Below, piece after piece: positions 60,805 to 64,000 of a DNA stretch of 64,000 nucleotides (the stretch's first letter is position 1; each line of letters starts with the position of its first letter). A model generated the notes under the pieces. It had not been told where the DNA came from, searched no databases, and saw only the letters and a program-made list of their open reading frames with translations. Source of the DNA: an archaeon (GTDB lineage: Archaea > Nanobdellota > Nanobdellia > Pacearchaeales > GW2011-AR1). The translations under genes and the position numbers were made by a program. The stretch lies in the NCBI GenBank assembly GCA_018653485.1, contig JABHZE010000002.1, positions 120,294 to 184,293 on the forward strand, read 5' to 3'.

Positions 60805-61905
60805 TCAAACCAACCACTTACCTTTATCTTGAACAACCTTCCCATCCAAAACAATTTTAGCACTCCTCATACTCTTTACAATGTCCCAATGAATTGCACT
60901 ATCATTTCCACCACCATTCTCACGATAAGCACTTCCTAATGCTAAATGAATAGTCCCATTAATTTTTTCATCAAATAATAAATTTTTTGTAAATTTATTT
61001 ACCTTAGGATTACATCCAATTCCAAATTCTCCAACATAACTTGCATTTTCATCAACAGATAACATTTCTTTTAAGAAATCTTCATTTTTTGAAGCTCTGC
61101 TTTCAACAACACGACCATTTTCAAATCTTAAATAAATATCACAAACTTCTTTTCCATTTCTAATAGCAGGAAAATCAAATTTAATAAATCCATTTAAACT
61201 TTCTCTAACAGGAGCCATAAAAACTTCTCCACCAGGCATATTCTCTTCACCTTTATCTTCAAGAGAATTTTTACCTTTAATCGAAAATTTTAAATCAACA
61301 TTTTCACCAATTAAATGAACCTCAGAACTCTTCTCAAAAACATTATTAATTTTATCAAGCCGTTTTCCAAATTTTTTCCAATCAATTAAACAAGCATCAT
61401 AAACAAAATTTTCATACTCTCCTAAACTCATTTCAGCTTCTTGAGCCAAAGCAATAGAAGGATAAGCAATTGTAACCCGACTAATCTTATCTTTTTCATT
61501 ACAAACATATTCTGAAATAGGATGCATCACTTTGCCCCTTTCAGCAATTTTTTTAGAATTAGAATTAGTTAATTCCCTAGTATTAATCTCACTACAAACA
61601 CCAATATATTTCTGAGCACCCTTAATAGTATTCATCCAATATTCGGGAAATAGTTCAATCTGATCTTTATTCGCATGCTTATAGAAAAAATCACTTACAT
61701 CTGGAAGATTAACTTTAACAATTGGATGTCCTCCAACTAAAACAACAGCCTTGTACAATTCAACTAAAAAAGGAATACTCTCACTTCCACCACTAAGAAT
61801 AACTTTCTCTCCCTTAGCAACATTCACAGAATATTTCACTGCTAATTGCGCTAATTTTCTTGTTCTTAAATCGACTGGCATTATTATTTTTCTCCATAAC
61901 ACCAC
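60805..61905 (-). CDS. M29-family aminopeptidase
   Basis: The 366-residue protein follows peptidase family M29: MPVDLRTRKLAQLAVKYSVNVAKGEKVIL at the N-terminus, NMPGGEVFMAPVRES (metal Glu), YVGEFGIGCNP (Glu), HLALGSAYRENGGGNDS and HWDIVKSM (His, Asp). It cuts amino acids from peptide N-termini with two metal ions. An internal ATG at 61881 (MPVDLRTRKL), preceded by GGAGA, may be the true start; GAGGTG before 61905 supports the longer form. Confidence 0.88.
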   Translation of the reverse strand: MVLWRKIIMPVDLRTRKLAQLAVKYSVNVAKGEKVILSGGSESIPFLVELYKAVVLVGGHPIVKVNLPDVSDFFYKHANKDQIELFPEYWMNTIKGAQKYIGVCSEINTRELTNSNSKKIAERGKVMHPISEYVCNEKDKISRVTIAYPSIALAQEAEMSLGEYENFVYDACLIDWKKFGKRLDKINNVFEKSSEVHLIGENVDLKFSIKGKNSLEDKGEENMPGGEVFMAPVRESLNGFIKFDFPAIRNGKEVCDIYLRFENGRVVESRASKNEDFLKEMLSVDENASYVGEFGIGCNPKVNKFTKNLLFDEKINGTIHLALGSAYRENGGGNDSAIHWDIVKSMRSAKIVLDGKVVQDKGKWLV

Positions 61906-61956
61906 CTCAAAAAAACAAACAAGAATCTATTTTTAAAGATTTAGATAGTAGAATTA

Positions 61957-62409
61957 TTAATCCAAATCATCTATACAACCCATACCAAATCTTTTCAAAA
62001 ATCTTTTATTACCCTCTTCAACAGAACACTCTCCTCTAATTTTCCTTAATCCATTTAATACTTTCAAACCTTCATCAGATAAACTAACACTCCCATGCCC
62101 TGCCCCATCATAACCAGGCCTTATTGTAAGCCACCCTAATTTTGCTAAAATATCATCTGCATAAGCTTCTGGATTAGTGAAACTAGAAGTTGCAGGCCCA
62201 GTATATTCTTCCATACTCAAAATACATCTTAATGTCTCAATATAAACAACCCTATCTGCATTCAATCCCATTTCAGAAATTCCATCTTCAAATTGTCTCC
62301 TCAAAACATCATAATTATCTTCAGCAATTTGTCCAACATATTCTCCCTCTTCAGTTACTCTTCGAACCCTCTCAGCAATTTCAGAATTAACAACATCTTT
62401 CAAACTCAT
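61957..62409 (-). CDS. Hypothetical soluble protein, 150 aa
   Basis: I chose the ATG at 62409 (MSLKDVVNSEIAERV), as a TATA box (TTTTTATAAAG, about 62428-62440 on the minus strand) lies 25 nt before it; the open frame reaches 62490. The C-terminal half (LAKLGWLTIRPGYDGAGHGSVSLSDEGLKVLNGL) looks like a winged-helix protein. Function unknown. It is on the same strand as Rpo6. Confidence 0.58.
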   Translation of the reverse strand: MSLKDVVNSEIAERVRRVTEEGEYVGQIAEDNYDVLRRQFEDGISEMGLNADRVVYIETLRCILSMEEYTGPATSSFTNPEAYADDILAKLGWLTIRPGYDGAGHGSVSLSDEGLKVLNGLRKIRGECSVEEGNKRFLKRFGMGCIDDLD

Positions 62410-62497
62410 AAAACTAATAATCAAAAACACTTTATAAAAATTTATATCCCCAAACACTAACAAAAATATATCTCCCCTCTCAAAAATCATTCAAACC

Positions 62498-62944
62498 CTA
62501 AACAATATCTTGCGCAACTTCAGGCTTTACTTCCTCTTCTTCACCTTCATCATCAGGCTTAGCCATTTCCATGATTTCACCTTGCTCTTGAATTTCTTTT
62601 TCTTCTTCCTTTTCTTTTGCTTCCTTGTTTTCTTCAATTTTTTCAATAGCTTTAGCTTCTTTTTCAGCTTGTTTCTCAAGCTTTTCTCTAACTTCTTCAT
62701 CTGTAAGTTTTCTAACACTTTTCTCTGATTTTTTAGGTAAAGGTCTTTTAACTGTAATAGGAAGAACTTCTGCACTAAATTCTTTTTCAGCAATTAATAA
62801 AGTATCATAATTCAATTCCTCTACTTCATCATTAGTAAGTTTTAATAAAACAGGAGCATCCATAGCTAATTGTAAACTTCTAGCACCTAGAATTCTTGCA
62901 ACTTCATATCGTGTGAATTTATCTTCAAATTGTTCAAGTATCAT
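62498..62944 (-). CDS. rpo6: RNA polymerase subunit Rpo6 (omega-like) with acidic tail
   Basis: Residues 1-75 follow Rpo6/Rpo[30 protein letters not shown], then [23 protein letters not shown]. It holds the large subunit as bacterial omega does. Archaeal Rpo6 is about 55-85 residues; the extra C-terminal 70 residues are low-complexity Lys/Glu ([20 protein letters not shown]). The charged extension is shared in kind with uS2 and eL31 here. Confidence 0.9.
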   Translation of the reverse strand: MILEQFEDKFTRYEVARILGARSLQLAMDAPVLLKLTNDEVEELNYDTLLIAEKEFSAEVLPITVKRPLPKKSEKSVRKLTDEEVREKLEKQAEKEAKAIEKIEENKEAKEKEEEKEIQEQGEIMEMAKPDDEGEEEEVKPEVAQDIV

Positions 62945-62993
62945 TTTTATATATAATTAAACCCTAAAATTACTTTAAAAACCTTTCTAAAAT

Positions 62994-63812
62994 TTATTTA
63001 AGCGCTTTAATCTGCTTATCAATTCCAGGAAATACTGCTTCATAGACTTTTTCACTATGTTCAATAACTTTGTCTAAATCTTCTCCAGTTATAGGAATTA
63101 ATTCACCTTTCTGCATAGAGTTAATCATCATATCCTTTCCATTATGAGAAAGCGCTAAAGTTAATCTAGAATCAGCAGAATCTTCTTCTTCTCTATTTGG
63201 ATCTACTAATAATTCTTCTCCAATTTTATAAAAAGTCATAGCAAATGGAATATTTTTAGATAAAGGAAGAGGAGTATCTGTTAACTCATCATATTTTACC
63301 ATTTCTGTTTCTTTATCATATACAGGAAATTTAGAAATTAATAATGCAGAAACAGCAGCAATAGAACAAGCATCTAAAACATTTCCATCATCATTTATAC
63401 AATACATATCAATTGAAATACTCCAAACCTTTTTGTTTTCTTCAATACATAATCCTTTCCAATCAATAAATCCACTTTCTCTTATTCCCCTATCAACAAC
63501 TCTTGAAACTTCAATGGCATTTATTGAAGGAGGTCCGCTCTCATATCTTTCACCAGAAACAGGACTAAATTCCATTCCTGTCATCATTGTTCCTTCATCA
63601 GCATGGTCTGAATAAGGTTCTTGAGTAGATAATTTAACTCCAACAATAACTTCTGTTTTTCCAATTCTTACTCTTGCACTACCTTCTGCTTTGTTTGAAA
63701 TCCCTGATTCAATAATTACATCTCTAAATTCATAATTTTTTCTATCATCTAATCTCTTTCCATCTTTTAATAATTCAATTACTCTTTTTTTATTTATATT
63801 TGGTATTTTCAT
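62994..63812 (-). CDS. rrp42: Exosome subunit Rrp42
   Basis: The 272-residue RNase PH fold protein has GKRLDDRKNYEFRDVIIESGISNKAEGSARVRIG, EPYSDHADEGTMMTGMEF, GDVLDACSIAAVSALL-type segments and GEELLVDPNREEEDSADSRLTLALS. Rrp42 is the inactive partner of Rrp41 in the hexameric ring of the archaeal exosome, which degrades RNA from the 3' end. Its ATG overlaps the Rrp41 stop (ATGA). Confidence 0.93.
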   Translation of the reverse strand: MKIPNINKKRVIELLKDGKRLDDRKNYEFRDVIIESGISNKAEGSARVRIGKTEVIVGVKLSTQEPYSDHADEGTMMTGMEFSPVSGERYESGPPSINAIEVSRVVDRGIRESGFIDWKGLCIEENKKVWSISIDMYCINDDGNVLDACSIAAVSALLISKFPVYDKETEMVKYDELTDTPLPLSKNIPFAMTFYKIGEELLVDPNREEEDSADSRLTLALSHNGKDMMINSMQKGELIPITGEDLDKVIEHSEKVYEAVFPGIDKQIKALK

Positions 63813-64000
63813 TTTTTACTCTCCTTATTTTCATCAATGTCTTCGCCCTTCAAAGCTCTTTTCTGACAATCTAAAACTTTTTCACATGCAATTTTAGCAG
63901 CTTCATAAGATTCTTTTAATCTATTAACTTGGATTTTACCATCTAATTGAAGATGTGTAATTTGTTTTGTATTTGAAGTTAATGTATATGGAATATCAGT
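63809..64000 (-). CDS. rrp41: Exosome subunit Rrp41, C-terminal part
   Basis: The frame runs from the window edge to TGA (63809-63811), 63 residues: DIPYTLTSNTKQITHLQLDGK, then RLKESYEAAKIACEKVLDCQKRAL, the end of the archaeal Rrp41 RNase PH domain (the LQLDGKL pattern is typical). Rrp41 carries the phosphorolytic active site. The start is outside the window. Confidence 0.87.
   Translation of the reverse strand, partial: TDIPYTLTSNTKQITHLQLDGKIQVNRLKESYEAAKIACEKVLDCQKRALKGEDIDENKESKK

Noticed and set aside
62510-62810. Two extra frames opposite and in another frame of Rpo6.
   Set aside because: They arise from the low-complexity Lys/Glu codons of the Rpo6 tail; Phe/Ser-rich or Lys-rich translations are artefacts.

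Overview
The window comes from an AT-rich archaeal genome, most likely a DPANN archaeon of the Pacearchaeota/Woesearchaeota type. Archaeal assignment is firm. It rests on Rpo12, Rpo6, prefoldin beta, PCNA, eS19/eL39/eL31, the exosome subunits Rrp41/Rrp42, TrmY, a histone fold, an archaeal RNase P RNA and many TATA boxes placed 25-30 nt before start codons (leaderless transcripts). The DPANN assignment is inference. It rests on a single-chain primase, class II LysRS, form III RuBisCO, a short Dph2, a pacearchaeosortase-like protease and many small secreted or anchored proteins.

Layout. 0-2.5 kb: end of an rpo12-pfdB operon, SepF and a truncated Dph2. 2.5-9.2 kb: cell-envelope genes (a large acidic anchored surface protein, PAP2 phosphatase, archaeosortase, DedA and membrane proteins, one with a pentapeptide-like repeat). 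9.4-12 kb: an S-layer protein gene with a long structured leader. 13.8-26.8 kb: a one-strand, nearly gapless locus of pilin-like proteins with KKGQ-type N-termini, giant cysteine-rich secreted proteins, small membrane proteins and a winged-helix regulator. It contains two paralogous modules, and the large protein is a single chain in one and split in two in the other. 26.8-46.6 kb: a frameshifted B12/radical SAM gene, PCNA, primase, methyltransferase, more surface proteins, Holliday junction resolvase, histone, LysRS, acylphosphatase, a small lipoprotein with a PEP-CTERM tail, TrmY, two AlkD-like proteins and the eS19-eL39-eL31 cluster. 46.6-51.1 kb: form III RuBisCO followed by two micro membrane proteins, CysRS and another pilin-like protein. 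51.1-57.8 kb is RNA-rich: tRNA-Phe, RNase P RNA, a candidate new structured RNA, a RelE-type toxin with a convergent antitoxin-like gene, and the rRNA operon (16S, tRNA-Ala, 23S; no 5S). 58-64 kb: uS2, enolase, M29 peptidase, Rpo6, Rrp42 and Rrp41.

The clearest unusual item is a self-splicing-type group I intron of about 424 nt in the 23S gene, at the position equivalent to E. coli U1931/A1932. The P1 helix, terminal G and the conserved Q, R and S elements are all visible. The best candidate for an undescribed system is the 13-kb pilin-like/cysteine-rich locus, possibly an extracellular appendage or host-contact complex. A second is the pairing of an archaeosortase with a PEP-CTERM lipoprotein. 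Other notable items are a 38-nt dispersed hairpin repeat (three copies), a symmetric divergent promoter/operator, and duplicated tRNA-Phe 3' sequence. I could run no database search or structure calculation; all family assignments are from reading sequence motifs.
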